A stretch of DNA of 64,000 nt, taken from the NCBI RefSeq assembly GCF_019857225.1, contig NZ_JAFJSY010000017.1:1-64000 (forward strand), given 5' to 3'. The position numbers were made by a program, and so were the translations under genes. This stretch comes from Streptomyces plumbidurans (GTDB lineage: Bacteria > Actinomycetota > Actinomycetes > Streptomycetales > Streptomycetaceae). Below the pieces are notes generated by a model, which was not told the origin of the DNA, did no database searches, and saw only the letters and a list, made by a program, of their open reading frames with translations. Positions 1 through 9,224 of the stretch are shown here, piece after piece (position 1 is the stretch's first letter; every line of letters starts with the position of its first letter).

Positions 1-66
1 CGCGGTGGCCGGTAGGCCCGCGGCGGCCCGGCTGGTCCGCGACGCCTGGTAGGCCCGCGGTGCCCC

Positions 67-864
67 TCACATGCGCGAGACGTTGCGCTCGTAGACCATG
101 CGCAGGCCGATCAGGGTCAGCCAGGGCTCGTGCTCGTCGATCACCGACGACTCCCCCAGCACCATCGGGGCGAGCCCGCCGGTCGCGATCACCGTGACGT
201 CGTCCGGGTCCTCGGCCAGCTCCCGGGCCATCCGGCCGACGACGCCGTCGACCTGCCCGGCGAAGCCGTAGACGATCCCGGACTGCATCGCCTCGACGGT
301 GTTCTTGCCGATCACGCTGCGCGGCCGGGCCACCTCGATCTTGCGCAGCTGGGCGCCCCGGACGCCGAGCGCCTCGACGGAGATCTCGATGCCGGGGGCG
401 ATCACGCCGCCGATGTACTCCCCGCGCGCGGAGACCGCGTCGAAGGTGGTCGCCGTACCGAAGTCGACGACGATCGCAGGGCCTCCGTAGAGCTCGACGG
501 CCGCCACCGCGTTGATGATGCGGTCGGCGCCGACCTCCTTGGGGTTGTCGGTCAGGATCGGCACGCCCGTCTTCACGCCCGGCTCCACCAGCACGGCGGG
601 CACGTCGCCGTAGTACCGGCGCGTCACCTCGCGCAGCTCGTGCAGCACGGAGGGCACGGTGGCGCAGATCGCGATCCCGTCGATGCCGTCGCCCAGCTCG
701 TCGCCGAGCAGCGGGTGCATGCCCATCAGGCCCTGCAGGAGCACCGCGAGCTCGTCCGCCGTGCGGCGCGCGTCGGTCGAGATGCGCCAGTGCTCGACGA
801 TGTCGTCCCCGTCGAACAGGCCGAGGACGGTGTGCGTGTTCCCTACGTCGATCGTCAGCAGCAT
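67..864 (-). CDS. coaX: Type III pantothenate kinase CoaX
   Basis: A 265-residue protein that phosphorylates pantothenate, the first committed step of CoA synthesis, in the cytoplasm. The N-terminal phosphate-binding motif DVGNTH lies at residues 6-11, GADRI at 112-116 and DFGTATT at 134-140. These are the three signatures of the CoaX (acetate/sugar-kinase fold) family, and the length is normal for it. The gene starts with ATG nine bases after the nadC stop and is the last gene of the NAD/CoA operon. No terminator is visible in the 66 bases that remain in the window. Confidence 0.96.
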   Translation of the reverse strand: MLLTIDVGNTHTVLGLFDGDDIVEHWRISTDARRTADELAVLLQGLMGMHPLLGDELGDGIDGIAICATVPSVLHELREVTRRYYGDVPAVLVEPGVKTGVPILTDNPKEVGADRIINAVAAVELYGGPAIVVDFGTATTFDAVSARGEYIGGVIAPGIEISVEALGVRGAQLRKIEVARPRSVIGKNTVEAMQSGIVYGFAGQVDGVVGRMARELAEDPDDVTVIATGGLAPMVLGESSVIDEHEPWLTLIGLRMVYERNVSRM

Positions 865-873
865 GGCCCGTAC

Positions 874-1860
874 CTACTCCGCCGCTCGCAGGTCGAGGCC
901 GATGTCGAGGATCGGCGAGGAGTGGGTCAGGGCCCCCACCGCGAGGTAGTCGACGCCCGTGTCGGCGTATGCGCGCGCGGTGTCGAGGGTCAGTCGGCCC
1001 GACGCCTCCAGGGCCGCGCGGCCTTCCACGAGGGCGACGGCCTCCTCGCACTCGCCGGGGGTGAAGTTGTCCAGCAGGATCAGGTCGGCGCCGGCGTCGA
1101 CGACCTCGCGCAGCTGGTGCAGGGTGTCGACCTCGACCTCGATCGCCAGGTCCGGGAAGGCCTCCCGTACGGCCTTGAAGGCCTGGGCGACGCCGCCCGC
1201 GGCGACCACGTGGTTGTCCTTGACGAGTGCCGCGTCCGACAGCGACATCCGGTGGTTGACGCCGCCGCCGCAGCGCACGGCGAACTTCTCCAGGGACCGC
1301 AGCCCCGGAGTCGTCTTGCGGGTGTCGCGGACCTTCGTCCTCGTGCCCTCCAGGACGTCCGCCCACGCGCGCGTGGCGGTCGCGATGCCCGACAGACGGC
1401 ACAGCAGGTTGAGCGCGCTGCGTTCCGCGGTGAGCAGGTCGCGGGTGCGGGTGGTGACCGACAGCAGCTTCTGACCGGCCTCGACCCGGTCGCCGTCCTC
1501 CACGTGCCGCTCGACCTCGAACTCGTCGGTGCAGACCACGGAGATGACCGCTTCGGCGATCCTGAGGCCGGCCGCGACGCCCGCCTCGCGCGCGGTGAAG
1601 TCGCCGGTGGCGACGGCCTCTTCGGGGATGGTCGCGACGGTGGTCACGTCCACGCCGTGGTCGAGGTCCTCCTGGATGGCGAGATGGGCGATGTCCTCGA
1701 CCTCCACCGGGTCGAGTCCGGCGTCGGCCAGGAGCTGCGCGAGCGCGGGGTCGAGCCCGCACTCCAGATATTCGGCGTCGGCGCCGTCGCCGCAGGCACA
1801 GCCGTCGCCGCAGCCGCCGTTGGACGCGAGGGGGAGGTCGGGGGTGCTCACTTCTGTCAC
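874..1860 (-). CDS. nadC: Nicotinate-nucleotide pyrophosphorylase (carboxylating)
   Basis: Quinolinate phosphoribosyltransferase: it joins quinolinate and PRPP to give nicotinate mononucleotide in de novo NAD synthesis. Family motifs are DTRKTTPG at residues 179-186, CGGGVNHR at 197-204 and KDNH at 214-217. I chose the GTG at 1860 because it overlaps the nadB stop by 4 bp (GTGA); the GTG at 1851 is an alternative. The 328-residue product is about 35 residues longer than typical NadC. The extra N-terminus holds a small Gly/Asp/Cys-rich patch (Cys 17, 21, 23) that is not part of the known fold. Confidence 0.94.
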   Translation of the reverse strand: MTEVSTPDLPLASNGGCGDGCACGDGADAEYLECGLDPALAQLLADAGLDPVEVEDIAHLAIQEDLDHGVDVTTVATIPEEAVATGDFTAREAGVAAGLRIAEAVISVVCTDEFEVERHVEDGDRVEAGQKLLSVTTRTRDLLTAERSALNLLCRLSGIATATRAWADVLEGTRTKVRDTRKTTPGLRSLEKFAVRCGGGVNHRMSLSDAALVKDNHVVAAGGVAQAFKAVREAFPDLAIEVEVDTLHQLREVVDAGADLILLDNFTPGECEEAVALVEGRAALEASGRLTLDTARAYADTGVDYLAVGALTHSSPILDIGLDLRAAE

Positions 1861-3617
1861 TGCTCCTGGGGACGGTGCGCAGGCTGGGGCTGCCGGGTCG
1901 GGGGGAAGTCTGCGGTATCGGTGGTGCCGACGGCGAGTGTGCGGTCCGGATTCAGCCGTACGACGATGTGGCGACGCCATGCCGGGTCGTCGCGGTCGGC
2001 GTGGTCCTCGCGCCAGTGGCAGCCGCGGGTCTCCTCGCGCAGCCGGGCGGCGGCGACCAGGACGCGGGCCACGCACAGGAGGTTGGTGGCCTCCCAGGTG
2101 TCGACGCCGGGCTCGGCGGTCTTGCCGTTCTCGTCGAGGGCGTCACGGGCCTCGTCGTGCAGCCGCTGCAGCTGCTCGGCGGCCGTGGCGAGGGACTCGG
2201 CGGAGCGCAGGACGCCCGCACCGTCGGTCATGATCCGCTGGACCTCGAACCGGGCCTCCGGGGCGAGCAGCGGCTGCGTGGGCACGTCCGGCTGCTCGAC
2301 CGGCTCGGGCACGCGCGCGTGCAGGCCGTCCGCCGCCTGCGTCGCCGCGATGTCGGCGGCGATGCGCTCGGCGTAGACGAGGCCTTCGAGCAGGGAGTTG
2401 GAGGCGAGCCGGTTGGCGCCGTGCACGCCGGTGCAGGCGACCTCGCCGCACGCGTACAGACCCGGGACGGTCGTACGGCCCCGGGAGTCGGTGCGTACGC
2501 CGCCGGAGGCGTGGTGGGCGGCCGGGGCGATCGGGATGGGCTCGGTGACCGGGTCGATGCCGTGGGCGCGGCAGGAGGCGAGGATCGTCGGGAAGCGGTG
2601 CTCCCACATGTCGGCGCCGAAGTGCCGGGCGTCGAGGTACATGTGCTCGGCGTCCTGCTGCAGCATGCGGCGCAGGATGCCCTTGGCGACGATGTCGCGG
2701 GGCGCCAGTTCAGCCAGCTCGTGCTGCCCCACCATGAAGCGCACGCCGTCGGCGTCGACCAGGTGGGCGCCCTCGCCGCGCACGGCCTCGGAGACCAGCG
2801 GCTGCTGACCCTCCGCGTCCGGGCCGAGGAACAGAACGGTCGGGTGGAACTGCACGAATTCGAGGTCGGAGACCTCGGCGCCGGCGCGCAGGGCGAGGGC
2901 CACGCCGTCGCCCGTGGACACCGGCGGGTTGGTGGTCGCCGAGAACACCTGGCCCATGCCGCCGGTCGCCAGGACGACCGCGGGCGCGTGCACGGCGCCC
3001 ACGCCGTCGTGCTGGCCCTCGCCCATGACGTGCAGACTCACGCCGGCGGTACGGCCCACGGTGTCCGTCAGGAGGTCGAGCACGAGCGCGTTCTCGACGG
3101 TGCGGACGCCACGCGCGCGTACCGCCTCCACGAGCGCGCGGGAGATCTCCGCGCCGGTCGCGTCGCCGCCCGCGTGCGCGATGCGGCGGCGGTGGTGGCC
3201 GCCCTCGCGGGTGAGGGCCAGGTCGCCCTCCTCGGACTCGTCGAAGTGGGCGCCGGTCTCGATGAGCCGCCGTACGGCGTCGGGGCCCTCGGTGACGAGG
3301 ATGCGTACGGCCTCCTCGTCGCACAGGCCCGCGCCCGCCACCAGGGTGTCGTCCAGGTGCTGTTCGGGGGTGTCGCCCTCGCCGAGGGCCGCGGCGACGC
3401 CGCCCTGGGCCCAGCGGGTGGAGCCGTCGTCGAGGCGCGCCTTGGTGACGACGACGGTCCGCAGGCCGGCCGCCTCGCAGCGCAGGGCGGCGGTCAGTCC
3501 GGCGACCCCGGAGCCGACGACCACGACGTCCGCGGAGATGGACCAGCCCGGGGCGGGCGCGTGCAGTCGTATGCCTGTGCTGGCCGTGCCTGTGGTGGTC
3601 GTGCCTGTGCTGGTCAC
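1857..3617 (-). CDS. nadB: L-aspartate oxidase NadB
   Basis: FAD-dependent oxidase that converts L-aspartate to iminoaspartate, the substrate of quinolinate synthase. The dinucleotide-binding GSGVAG is at residues 35-40. An RWAQGG segment, a His/Arg-rich HHRRR motif and a C-terminal ASNSLLEG segment match the succinate dehydrogenase/NadB flavoprotein family; 586 residues is slightly long. The GTG start at 3617 overlaps the panC stop by 4 bp. The first 15 residues are a Thr/Gly/Ser low-complexity stretch of repeated GTG/CTG-like triplets and are probably disordered. NadA is not in this window although NadC follows directly. Confidence 0.95.
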   Translation of the reverse strand: MTSTGTTTTGTASTGIRLHAPAPGWSISADVVVVGSGVAGLTAALRCEAAGLRTVVVTKARLDDGSTRWAQGGVAAALGEGDTPEQHLDDTLVAGAGLCDEEAVRILVTEGPDAVRRLIETGAHFDESEEGDLALTREGGHHRRRIAHAGGDATGAEISRALVEAVRARGVRTVENALVLDLLTDTVGRTAGVSLHVMGEGQHDGVGAVHAPAVVLATGGMGQVFSATTNPPVSTGDGVALALRAGAEVSDLEFVQFHPTVLFLGPDAEGQQPLVSEAVRGEGAHLVDADGVRFMVGQHELAELAPRDIVAKGILRRMLQQDAEHMYLDARHFGADMWEHRFPTILASCRAHGIDPVTEPIPIAPAAHHASGGVRTDSRGRTTVPGLYACGEVACTGVHGANRLASNSLLEGLVYAERIAADIAATQAADGLHARVPEPVEQPDVPTQPLLAPEARFEVQRIMTDGAGVLRSAESLATAAEQLQRLHDEARDALDENGKTAEPGVDTWEATNLLCVARVLVAAARLREETRGCHWREDHADRDDPAWRRHIVVRLNPDRTLAVGTTDTADFPPTRQPQPAHRPQEQ

Positions 3618-4615
3618 GAGGCGGCTCCGGGGGTTCCGAAAGTGAGTGGGATGTTGTCGATCAGCCTGGTCGTCCCGACCCGGGCGGCTACGGCGAGGAC
3701 GGCCTCGCCGGTGAAGTCGTCCCCGATCTCCGTGAAGTCCGACGGATCGACGAGGGCGAGGTAGTCCAGCTCGAGCGGCGGCGACAGGCGCGCGGCGTCG
3801 TCGAGGACGAGGCGGGCGGCGGCGCGGACCGCGGAGGGGGCGCCCGGAAGGGCCTTGGCGACGGCGTGCGCGTCGGCGGCGGCGCGGGACTCGCCGATGG
3901 CGCTGAGCGCCTCGGCACGCGCGTGCGTGGCCGGCACTTCGCGGGCCCGTGCGCGCAGCGCCTCCTGGGCGGCGTGCCGGTCGCCGCCCGCGAACAGGGC
4001 GCGCGAGAGCGAGAGCGCGGTGCGCCGCTCGGCGGGCGAGAGGTAGCGGTTGCGGCTGGACAGTGCCAGGCCGTCGTCCTCGCGCACGGTGGGCACGCCG
4101 ACGATCTCGATGCCGAAGTTCAGGTCCCGCACCATGCGGCGGATCAGGGCGAGCTGCTGGGCGTCCTTCTGGCCGTAGAGGGCGACGTCGGGGCGGGTGA
4201 GGTGCAGCAGTTTGGCGACGACGGTGAGCATGCCGTCGAAGTGGCCGGGGCGGGAGGCGCCCTCCAGGCGCTCCCCCATGGGTCCCGCGCTGATGCGCAC
4301 CTGGGGCTCGCCGCCCGGGTAGACCTCGTCCGTGGAGGGCGCGAGGACGACGTCCGCGCCGGACAGTTCGGCCAGTTTGAGGTCCGCGTCCAGGGTGCGC
4401 GGGTAGCGGTCGAGGTCCTCGCCCGCGCCGAACTGCAGGGGGTTGACGAAGACGGTGACGACGACCTCGCCGTCCGCTCCCGCGATGCCTCGCGCGGTGC
4501 GGATCAGGGTGGCGTGGCCCTCGTGCAGGGCGCCCATGGTCATCACGACGGCACGGCGGCCGGTACGCGTGCGTGCGTGCAGTTCGTCGGCGGTGCGCAG
4601 CAGGGTGGTGGTCAT
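3614..4615 (-). CDS. panC: Pantothenate synthetase PanC
   Basis: ATP-dependent ligase that joins pantoate and beta-alanine. The nucleotide-binding [10 protein letters not shown] is at residues 25-34, GQKDAQQ at 148-154 and SSRNRYL at 186-192, the usual order for PanC; 333 residues falls within the actinobacterial range. The ATG at 4615 is preferred over an upstream extension because the family alignment begins there and because it gives an ATGA overlap with the preceding DUF2520 gene. The final four bases also overlap the nadB start, so this gene is probably translationally coupled on both sides. Confidence 0.95.
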   Translation of the reverse strand: MTTTLLRTADELHARTRTGRRAVVMTMGALHEGHATLIRTARGIAGADGEVVVTVFVNPLQFGAGEDLDRYPRTLDADLKLAELSGADVVLAPSTDEVYPGGEPQVRISAGPMGERLEGASRPGHFDGMLTVVAKLLHLTRPDVALYGQKDAQQLALIRRMVRDLNFGIEIVGVPTVREDDGLALSSRNRYLSPAERRTALSLSRALFAGGDRHAAQEALRARAREVPATHARAEALSAIGESRAAADAHAVAKALPGAPSAVRAAARLVLDDAARLSPPLELDYLALVDPSDFTEIGDDFTGEAVLAVAARVGTTRLIDNIPLTFGTPGAAS

Positions 4616-5577
4616 CGGGCGTCCCCCTCGGCGCCGTTGGTCCCGCCGGGTCCGTCGGGTCCAGTGGGGCCGCCAGGTTCGCCGGCGAGCACCCCGAGCA
4701 GGTCCTCCGCGAGTTCCGGCTTCAGCAGGCCGTGGGCGAGCGCGCGGTCGGCGGTGGCCCGCGCCATCGCCAGATAGCCGGCGACGGTCTGCGGGGCGTG
4801 CCGGCGCAGCTCCGCGACGTGCGCGGCGACCGTGCCCGCGTCCCCGCGCGCGACGGGGCCGGTCAGGGCGGCGTCGCCGGAGCGCAGGGCGTTGTCGAGG
4901 GCGGCGCCGAGCAGCGGGCCGAGCATCCGGTCGGGGGCCGCGACGCCGGCCTCGCGCAGCAGCTCCATGGACTGGGCGACCAGCGTCACCAGGTGGTTGG
5001 CGCCGAGCGCGAGCGCCGCGTGGTACAGCGGGCGCCTCTCCTCGGCGATCCACTCCGGTTCGCCGCCCATCTCGATGACGAGGGCCTCGGCGGCCAGCCG
5101 CAGCTCCTCGGGCGCGGTGACGCCGAAGGAGCAGCCGGCCAGGCGCTGGACGTCCACGGGGGTGCCGGTGAAGGTCATCGCCGGGTGCAGGGCCAGCGGG
5201 AGCGCGCCCGCGCGCAGGGCGGGGTCCAGGACCTTGGCGCCGTACCGTCCGGAGGTGTGCACCAGCAGCTGTCCGGGCCGCACCGAACCGGTCTCGGCGA
5301 GGCCCTCCACCAGTGCGGGCAGGGTGTCGTCCGGGACGGTCAGCAGCACCAGTTCGGCGCGCTCGAGCACCTCGGCGGGCGGGACCAGCGGCACGTCGGG
5401 GAGCATCTCGGCGGCACGCTTCCGCGAGGTGTCGGAGACTCCGGAGACGGCCACCGGGCGGTGCCCGGCGAGCTGGAGGGACGCGGCCAGTGCGGGGCCG
5501 ACACGACCGGCGCCGACGACGCCGACGGTGAGCCGCGCGGGGCGGTCCCTGGGGTCTGGCTGTTGGCTTGTACTCAC
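4612..5577 (-). CDS. Rossmann-fold DUF2520 oxidoreductase-like protein
   Basis: A 321-residue protein with an N-terminal NAD(P)-binding GAGRVG (residues 22-27) and a C-terminal helical DUF2520-type domain, resembling 6-phosphogluconate dehydrogenase and ketopantoate reductase architecture. It is the first gene of the operon and overlaps panC by 4 bp. Family members are often found next to panC. I infer, but cannot show, a role in pantoate supply such as a ketopantoate reductase. The GTG start has a GGAAGG sequence about 10 bases upstream. No gene symbol is warranted. Confidence 0.85.
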   Translation of the reverse strand: MSTSQQPDPRDRPARLTVGVVGAGRVGPALAASLQLAGHRPVAVSGVSDTSRKRAAEMLPDVPLVPPAEVLERAELVLLTVPDDTLPALVEGLAETGSVRPGQLLVHTSGRYGAKVLDPALRAGALPLALHPAMTFTGTPVDVQRLAGCSFGVTAPEELRLAAEALVIEMGGEPEWIAEERRPLYHAALALGANHLVTLVAQSMELLREAGVAAPDRMLGPLLGAALDNALRSGDAALTGPVARGDAGTVAAHVAELRRHAPQTVAGYLAMARATADRALAHGLLKPELAEDLLGVLAGEPGGPTGPDGPGGTNGAEGDAR

Positions 5578-5663
5578 TCGACGGCGGCCTTCCCGTTCCA
5601 GTCCGCTCCGGGTACCGGACGATTTCTCGTCATGTTAACGCGATTGGTTCCGGGGGCGTCCGG

Positions 5664-5720
5664 TTGTCCACAGGCTGTGGGTTTCGCCACGCTGCCCGCG
5701 CGCAGGGAGCCTGTGGAAAT
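5664..5720. promoter_or_regulatory. DnaA-box-like sites in a divergent promoter region
   Basis: TTGTCCACA at 5664-5672 matches the preferred Streptomyces DnaA box as I remember it. It overlaps a 6-1-6 palindrome, CCACAG-g-CTGTGG (5668-5680). A second, weaker match, ATTTCCACA, lies on the minus strand at 5712-5720. The sites sit between the divergent cofactor operon and the PLP lyase. Two boxes do not make an origin; they may titrate DnaA or be chance. Confidence 0.35.
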
Positions 5721-5760
5721 CCGGGTGCCCGGAAGGGTGCGGCCGGGCATGATCCGGACC

Positions 5761-6987
5761 ATGAGCGATGCGGCGGAGCAGGACGGTCGGACAGCCGGGC
5801 AGTTGACGGACGAGGAGCGGCTCAATCAGCGCCGCAAGCGGCGTATCAGCGCCTACCGGAGCGCGAGCCGGGTGCTGGCACGCCCCGGTTTCCTGGGCAC
5901 GCTCCGCGAGCGCCTGTCACTGCTGGACGAGGTGCAGGACCTGCACGACCTGGACGAGCCGTCGGACATCTACGGCAACGGCGTCGTCGGCGCCCTGGAG
6001 GAGAAGGTCGCGCAGCTGCTGGGCAAGGAGGCCGCCGCGTTCTTCCCCACGGGCACGATGGCCCAGCAGGTGGCGCTGCGCTGCTGGGCGGGGCGCACGG
6101 GCAACCCGGCGGTCGCCCTGCACGCCCTCGCGCACCCCGAGGTGCATGAGCGGCATGCGCTCAGCCAGGTCAGCGGGTTGCGCCCGGTCCGCGTGACGGG
6201 CGAGCCCCGGCTCATGACCGCCGACGAGGTCCGCGCTTTCGACGAGCCCTTCGGGACGCTGATGCTCGAACTGCCGCTCAGGGACGCCGGTTTCGTCCTG
6301 CCCTCCTGGGAGGAGCTCACCGCGGTCGTGGAGGCCGCGCGCGAGCGCGACGCGGTGGTGCACTTCGACGGCGCGCGCCTGTGGGAGTCCACCACCCACT
6401 TCGGCCGCACCCTGGACGAGATCGCGGACCTGGCGGACAGCGTCTACGTGTCGTTCTACAAGTCCCTCGACGGCTACGGCGGCGCCGCGCTCGCCGGGCC
6501 GAAGACACTGGTCGACGAGGCGAAGGTGTGGCGGCACCGGTACGGCGGCCAGATCTTCCAGCAGTTCCCGACCGTCCTGTCGGCCCTGGCCGGCCTGGAG
6601 CGGGAGCTGCCCCGGCTGCCCGAGTACGTGGCCCACGCGCGCGTGGTGGCCGAGGCGCTGCGCGAGGGTTTCGCGGCAGCGGCCGGGGTGCCGTGGACGC
6701 TCGTACACCCCGAGGTGCCGCACACCAACGAGTTCCAGCTCTGGCTGCCCCACGATGCCGACGTCGTCGCGGAGGCGGCGATCCGGCAGGGCGAGGAGAC
6801 GGGCGTCCTGCTGTTCACCGACGCCTGGGACGCGAAGGGTCCGGGCGTGGCCATGACCGAGGTGTCGGTACGGGCAGCCGGCCTGGAGTGGACGGCCGAC
6901 GACGTGAAGGCCGCGGTCGCGCAGTTCGTCTCCCGCCTCACCGAGGAGGCCGGCCGCGCGAAAGCGGCCAAGGGCGCCGGTCAGTAG
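5761..6987 (+). CDS. PLP-dependent threonine aldolase/beta-eliminating lyase family protein
   Basis: A fold-type I PLP enzyme of 408 residues in the low-specificity threonine aldolase/beta-eliminating lyase group. Visible are the PLP-phosphate region FPTGTM (95-100), the ring-stacking and Asp region FDGARLWE (Asp203) and the Schiff-base lysine in SFYKSLDG (Lys234). The substrate cannot be deduced. The ATG at 5761 follows the non-coding divergent region. Longer in-frame starts upstream run antisense through the DUF2520 gene and lack family similarity. The 3' end overlaps the convergent small gene by 7 bp. Confidence 0.88.
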   Translation: MSDAAEQDGRTAGQLTDEERLNQRRKRRISAYRSASRVLARPGFLGTLRERLSLLDEVQDLHDLDEPSDIYGNGVVGALEEKVAQLLGKEAAAFFPTGTMAQQVALRCWAGRTGNPAVALHALAHPEVHERHALSQVSGLRPVRVTGEPRLMTADEVRAFDEPFGTLMLELPLRDAGFVLPSWEELTAVVEAARERDAVVHFDGARLWESTTHFGRTLDEIADLADSVYVSFYKSLDGYGGAALAGPKTLVDEAKVWRHRYGGQIFQQFPTVLSALAGLERELPRLPEYVAHARVVAEALREGFAAAAGVPWTLVHPEVPHTNEFQLWLPHDADVVAEAAIRQGEETGVLLFTDAWDAKGPGVAMTEVSVRAAGLEWTADDVKAAVAQFVSRLTEEAGRAKAAKGAGQ

Positions 6988-7196
6988 GTCGAGCGCCGCC
7001 GCGGGCGCAGCCAACGGCGCAGGGCGAGCCGCATCCGCCCGCGGGCCGGGCGCCCGGCGAGGACCGCGCGGAACCGGTGGTGGTCGCGCAGTTCGCGCAC
7101 GACCTGCCAGTCGTTCGCGCCGGGCGCGGGCACGGGGGATTCGCCCAGCCGATGGGCGCGGTAGCTGTCGAGGAGGTACTGCTGCGTGATGCTCAT
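6981..7196 (-). CDS. Small basic protein, function unknown
   Basis: A 71-residue protein starting at ATG 7196. Its N-terminal half looks helical (ITQQYLLDSYRAHRLGE) and its C-terminal half is rich in arginine. Codon use resembles the neighbours. It overlaps the convergent lyase gene by 7 bp. I do not recognise the family. The 29-bp palindrome at 7311-7339 lies about 115 bp upstream and might control this gene as well as the divergent regulator. Confidence 0.6.
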   Translation of the reverse strand: MSITQQYLLDSYRAHRLGESPVPAPGANDWQVVRELRDHHRFRAVLAGRPARGRMRLALRRWLRPRRRSTY

Positions 7197-7310
7197 GACG
7201 GATCGCCGCCTCTACGGGACGTCTTGGGACGTCGGATTCTCCGGATGTGGCACTGGGCTCCGCGGTTGCCCCGGTGATCCCAGGCTGCGCCGGGCCGGGC
7301 GCCGGCGTCG

Positions 7311-7339
7311 CGTCGATTGACGGGCGCCGTCAATCGACG
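7311..7339. promoter_or_regulatory. Perfect 13-3-13 palindrome, putative operator
   Basis: Two perfectly complementary 13-base arms (cgtcgattgacgg / ccgtcaatcgacg) flank a gcg spacer. The palindrome lies in the divergent region, 20 bases before the ATG at 7360 of a winged-helix regulator. The core contains TTGAC/GTCAA. The position suggests autoregulation, with possible control of the divergent small gene. There is no U-tract or preceding gene end, so a terminator is unlikely. Confidence 0.7.
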
Positions 7340-7359
7340 TCGGCGTTGTCAGTGGCGAG

Positions 7360-8475
7360 GTGCACCATGAGGTCATGAGCGTGCACATCGACACCGCGGG
7401 GCTCCGGCCGGAGAGGGTCGCCGTCGTCCCCTCACCCCTGGCCGAGCTCGGCATGGCGCTGCACGCGCTGTCCGAGCCGGGTCACCACCCCGGTCTGCAG
7501 GGCTGGGTCACGGGCGTGACGGCAGGCCTCGACCCGCATCTCGCCGACCGGATGTGCGAGGCCGACTTCCTGTGGCGGACGACCTTCGCGGACCTGTTCA
7601 TGCCGTACGCGGGCCTCCCCGGCGGAGCCCTCCCCGGGGCCACCCTCGCCGAGGAGCTGGACCTGCTGGACAAGCTGACGGACGAACAGTTCGTGGACGC
7701 GGCGCTGGAGTTCAGCTGCGCGGTGCCCTACGGCGTCGGGCCGAGCCCCCTCGTCGATGCCGAGCTCGGCCGGCGCGCCCTGGAGCTGGCCGCCGCGCGC
7801 GGACCGCAGCAGGAGCGGTTCAGCAGGCTGCTGCTGTCCGATCCGCCCAGGATCCGCGCCTGGCTGCGGCAGTTCCTCCAGGACTGCGACGAGGCGTTCT
7901 TCGCCGAGACCTGGTCCCGGCTGCGCCACCAGCTCACGGCGGACGCCCGCCACAAGACCGATCTGCTGCACCGCAAGGGTCTGGCCGAGGCGTTGACGGC
8001 CGTGTCCCCGTCGGTCGTGCTGGACGAGGGAGCCGGGGAGATCACGGTCGACAAGCTGACGGTGGGTCGTACGGCCGCGCGGGACGGCGCCCTCCTCCTG
8101 GTGCCGACGAGCCTCGGTTGGCCCCATCTGTCCGTGCTGTACCGCCACGGCTGGCTGCCGGTGCTGCACTACCCGGCCGGCTCCCCGGAGCTCGCCGCCC
8201 CGCCCTCCGTCCAGCAGCTCGCCCTGCGCATGACCGCCCTCTCCCACCCGGTCAGGATGCGGATCTGCCGCTATCTGGCCCGCAGCGCCTACACCACCAG
8301 CGAGCTGGCCCAGGCGCTGGGCATGACCGCCCCGGAGATATCCCGTCACCTCGGCGCGCTGAAGAAGGCGGGGCTGATCGGCACCCGCCGCCGCGGCCGG
8401 TATGTGCAGCACCAGCTGGAAATAGCCGTGGTGGCCCGCCTGGGCAGCGACTTCCTGGAGGGCGTCCTGCGCTGA
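7360..8475 (+). CDS. ArsR-like winged-helix transcriptional regulator with large N-terminal domain
   Basis: A 371-residue protein whose C-terminal third (about 285-360) is an ArsR-type winged helix: a SHPVRMRICRYL helix, a TTSELAQALGMT turn, an EISRHLGALKKAGLI recognition helix and an RRRGRYVQ wing. The long N-terminal domain resembles what is called DUF5937 in actinobacteria and may sense a ligand; I see no metal-binding cysteine motif. ATG 7360 has a GAGG six bases upstream; ATG 7375 is an alternative start. The perfect palindrome just upstream is its probable operator. Confidence 0.82.
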   Translation: MHHEVMSVHIDTAGLRPERVAVVPSPLAELGMALHALSEPGHHPGLQGWVTGVTAGLDPHLADRMCEADFLWRTTFADLFMPYAGLPGGALPGATLAEELDLLDKLTDEQFVDAALEFSCAVPYGVGPSPLVDAELGRRALELAAARGPQQERFSRLLLSDPPRIRAWLRQFLQDCDEAFFAETWSRLRHQLTADARHKTDLLHRKGLAEALTAVSPSVVLDEGAGEITVDKLTVGRTAARDGALLLVPTSLGWPHLSVLYRHGWLPVLHYPAGSPELAAPPSVQQLALRMTALSHPVRMRICRYLARSAYTTSELAQALGMTAPEISRHLGALKKAGLIGTRRRGRYVQHQLEIAVVARLGSDFLEGVLR

Positions 8476-8507
8476 GCGCGGGCCCGCAGGGCGGGCGCCG
8501 CCCCCGC

Positions 8508-9140
8508 TCAGTCGAACCGGATGTGCCGGATCCCCACCTGCACCTGCCGCAGCCGGGTGCGCAGCGCGCCCTCATTGTTCGGCCGCAGGGTCAGCCCCGC
8601 GAGCACGGCGATCCGGTCCGCGGTCTTCGGCACGGTCGAGTGGTCCGTCCACAGGTGCTCGGCGAACTCCGGCTCGCCCAGCCGCTCCAGACAGTGGTCG
8701 AGCTGCTGCACGGCCCAGGTCTCCCTGCCCGGACCCGAGTTCTTGCCGGCGACGTACTGAAGGAGGTGCCCGAAGCCGCGTTCGCGCAGCCGCTTGATGA
8801 CCGTCTCGCGTTGGGCGAGCAGGGTGAAGTGGCGTACGTCGTGGCCGAGTTCGCGCAGCCGGCCCACGGTCTCCTCGAAGTAGCCGGAGTCCGTGACCGT
8901 CATGGGCACGATCACCACGCCCTCGTGCTCGGTCAGGGCGAGGTCCAGCACCTCGACGACGCCCTGCCGCCAGGACGCCAAGTCCTGGAAGTCTCCGCGC
9001 AGTTCGCGCGGGAGCATCCGGCGCAGACCGAATCCGGCGTGCTCGGGGTCGCAGATGACGCTGCCCGGCAACCGCCGCTGGATCTCGTGCGCGGTCTGTG
9101 TCTTCCCGCCGCCGAAAGGGCCATTGATCCACAGGAGCAT
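8508..9140 (-). CDS. TmrB-like P-loop ATP-binding protein
   Basis: A 210-residue protein with a Walker A motif GPFGGGKT at residues 7-14. Its overall sequence pattern (LLWINGPFGGGKTQTA start, an IVPMT segment, a LxxRxRERG segment, a C-terminal IRHIR) closely resembles Bacillus TmrB, a tunicamycin-resistance ATP-binding protein, and related small kinases. Resistance to tunicamycin is an inference from family; the true substrate is unknown. It is monocistronic and convergent with the upstream regulator. Confidence 0.78.
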   Translation of the reverse strand: MLLWINGPFGGGKTQTAHEIQRRLPGSVICDPEHAGFGLRRMLPRELRGDFQDLASWRQGVVEVLDLALTEHEGVVIVPMTVTDSGYFEETVGRLRELGHDVRHFTLLAQRETVIKRLRERGFGHLLQYVAGKNSGPGRETWAVQQLDHCLERLGEPEFAEHLWTDHSTVPKTADRIAVLAGLTLRPNNEGALRTRLRQVQVGIRHIRFD

Positions 9141-9224
9141 GCGCAGACCCTAGTGGCCGCCGGGTGCGTGACGGGCACGTACCCCGCGGGTGAGCCTTCG
9201 CCAGTGGTCAGCCGTGCCCGTGGG

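Noticed and set aside
2..52. C-terminal end of a plus-strand gene reading ...LVRDAW-stop
   Set aside because: Only 16 codons are visible and they cannot be tied to a family; the frame may be chance.
4573..5760. Extended N-terminus for the PLP lyase
   Set aside because: The in-frame extension overlaps the DUF2520 gene on the other strand and has no family similarity; the enzyme begins at 5761.
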